From Achatina immaculata (Eukaryota; Mollusca; Gastropoda; Stylommatophora; Achatinidae): a stretch of 64,000 nucleotides of DNA. Both the position numbers and the translations under genes were made by a program. Under the pieces are notes generated by a model. That model had not been told where the DNA came from. It searched no databases and saw only the letters and a program-made list of their open reading frames with translations. Positions 62,905 to 64,000 of this stretch are shown here, in pieces (the stretch's first letter is position 1; each line of letters opens with the position of its first letter). The stretch covers positions 10,170,959 to 10,234,958 of the forward strand of contig CM019703.1 of the NCBI GenBank assembly GCA_009760885.1, in the 5' to 3' direction.

Positions 62905-63284
62905 TAAATTCCTCACTGGTAATTAAAGGAAGCTGTCCGTGGCTTTCGTGATCTTGTTGTCCAGGCCATCAAACCGGATATGATCCCATTTTCTATTTTA
63001 CAAAGTAGTCCTCTCATTACATCACTTTTTTTCCCCCTCTCTAATTGTAACTGCCAACAAACCTTAAGGCATGTATTCCACATGAGACAGTGATGGACAA
63101 GGAAATTAGAGACAAATTTCCTCCCAATTTCCCCTGTGCTCTTGTGTAATTACTGGATTAGCCGAAGCACAGATGCAGAGAGCTTCTCAGAACTCAGTCC
63201 TCTTTGAGACATATGTTAGCCCAGTATCTCGGCGTGGAACTAGCTTTCATTTCGGTCAAAGGCAACTTGAATTCCCTCAGTGTA
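62905..63284. other. No gene recognised
   Basis: Unique-looking; nothing identified. Confidence 0.45.
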
Positions 63285-63685
63285 GAACCTTTACCTATAG
63301 TAGCCAATGAATAAACCTTCAGCTATAGTAGCAAGTAAATAAACCTTCAGCTATAGTAGCCAATGAATAAACCTTCAGCTATAATAGCCTATGAATAAAC
63401 CTTCGGCTATAGTAGCCAATGAATAAACCTTCGGCTATAGTAGCCAATGAATAAAACCTTCAGCTATAGTAGCCAATGAATAAACCTTCGGCTATAGTAG
63501 CCAATGAATAAAACTTTCAGCTATAGTAGCCAGTGAATAAAACCTTCAGCTATAGTAGCCAATGAATAAACCTTCAGCTCTAGTAGCCAATGAATAAACC
63601 TTCAGCTATAGTAGCCAGTGAATAAACTTTCAGCTATAGTAGCCAGTGAATAAACCTTCAGCTATAGTAGCCAGTAAATAAAGTC
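63285..63685. repeat. 28 bp minisatellite
   Basis: About 14 units with core CCTTCAGCTATAGTAGCCAA, followed by TGAATAAA. The repeated AATAAA is incidental. Confidence 0.97.
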
Positions 63686-63689
63686 TTAA

Positions 63690-64000
63690 ATATAGGGAAG
63701 CGAGGGACTTTGAAGGAAACCCATTATCTGTATAAGAAATTACGTCAAGCACGCAGGAAACGTTCTGTTACGTCGAGCGTAACAACCACACATCTCCTGT
63801 GATCATCAGAGGAAGTACCTCCGCTCCTTAGACAAGTGTTTAGGCCCTTTAACCTCCTGACACTCTAGGAGGGTGGGGGGTGGGTGGGTGGGGGTGATCA
63901 TGACTCCCAACGGGTCTGGAAGTTGTTGATTTTTTTTTTTTTCGTTTCGAGATTTGAACCACCATTTTCCGCGTGATACAGAATCTTGAACCGCATCTTA
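63690..64000. other. No gene recognised; G-rich run near 63870-63895
   Basis: Nothing identified; the window ends here. Confidence 0.45.

Overview
This is intergenic or intronic DNA from a eukaryotic, metazoan genome. The features present (tRNA-headed SINEs, many non-LTR retrotransposon ends with reverse-transcriptase C-terminal reading frames, Helitron, mariner, pogo/Tigger and hAT copies, and dense mini- and microsatellites) suggest a lophotrochozoan, most plausibly a mollusc. That assignment is an inference from style and was not tested by any search. Nothing looks bacterial: there are no operons, no ribosome-binding-site logic, no CRISPR and no intact long genes.

Layout. 1-6.7 kb: retroelement 3' ends, a CR1-like LINE whose reverse transcriptase has lost its active-site segment, and the 3' end of a Helitron with its terminal hairpin. 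6.7-20 kb: mostly unique sequence with minisatellites, a dispersed repeat pair, an X-family repeat, a small hAT element and a short Tc1/mariner-type MITE. 20-33 kb: many LINE C-terminal pieces, several with target-site duplications, two SINE families, a 605 bp hAT element and four more X copies. 33-35 kb: a complete-length mariner with all three catalytic acids replaced. 35-41 kb: minisatellites, one of them split by a Tigger derivative. 41-48 kb: a perfect 3x60 bp repeat, CT-rich tracts and more LINE ends. 48-49.5 kb: 1.25 kb of GTAG tetranucleotide repeat. 50-64 kb: minisatellites, GGT and CAC/CAT tracts, DUF4817-type transposase remnants and the last X copies.

Host coding potential is small. 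The two best candidates are exon-like stretches on the plus strand at 37761-37955 (a membrane-protein-like segment, phase 0 at both ends) and 45972-46132 (a Pro/Trp/Tyr-rich segment), each bounded by AG and GT. They are not phase-compatible with each other if spliced directly, so they belong to different genes or have exons between them. Weaker candidates lie at 20953-21195 (-), 27630-27753 (+) and 35112-35300 (+). I could not name any of these proteins.

No undescribed enzymatic system is visible. What stands out is the relation between tandem repeats and mobile elements. Several LINE families each end in their own simple repeat, one LINE family sits inside GA tracts, DNA transposons have landed inside minisatellites, and some minisatellites have grown out of a mobile element or a splice-site-like sequence. 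A roughly 320 bp dispersed repeat (called X here) with a conserved stem-loop occurs nine times and is not a family I recognise. Names LINE-1, LINE-2, LINE-A to LINE-G, SINE-A, SINE-B, X and Z are local labels.
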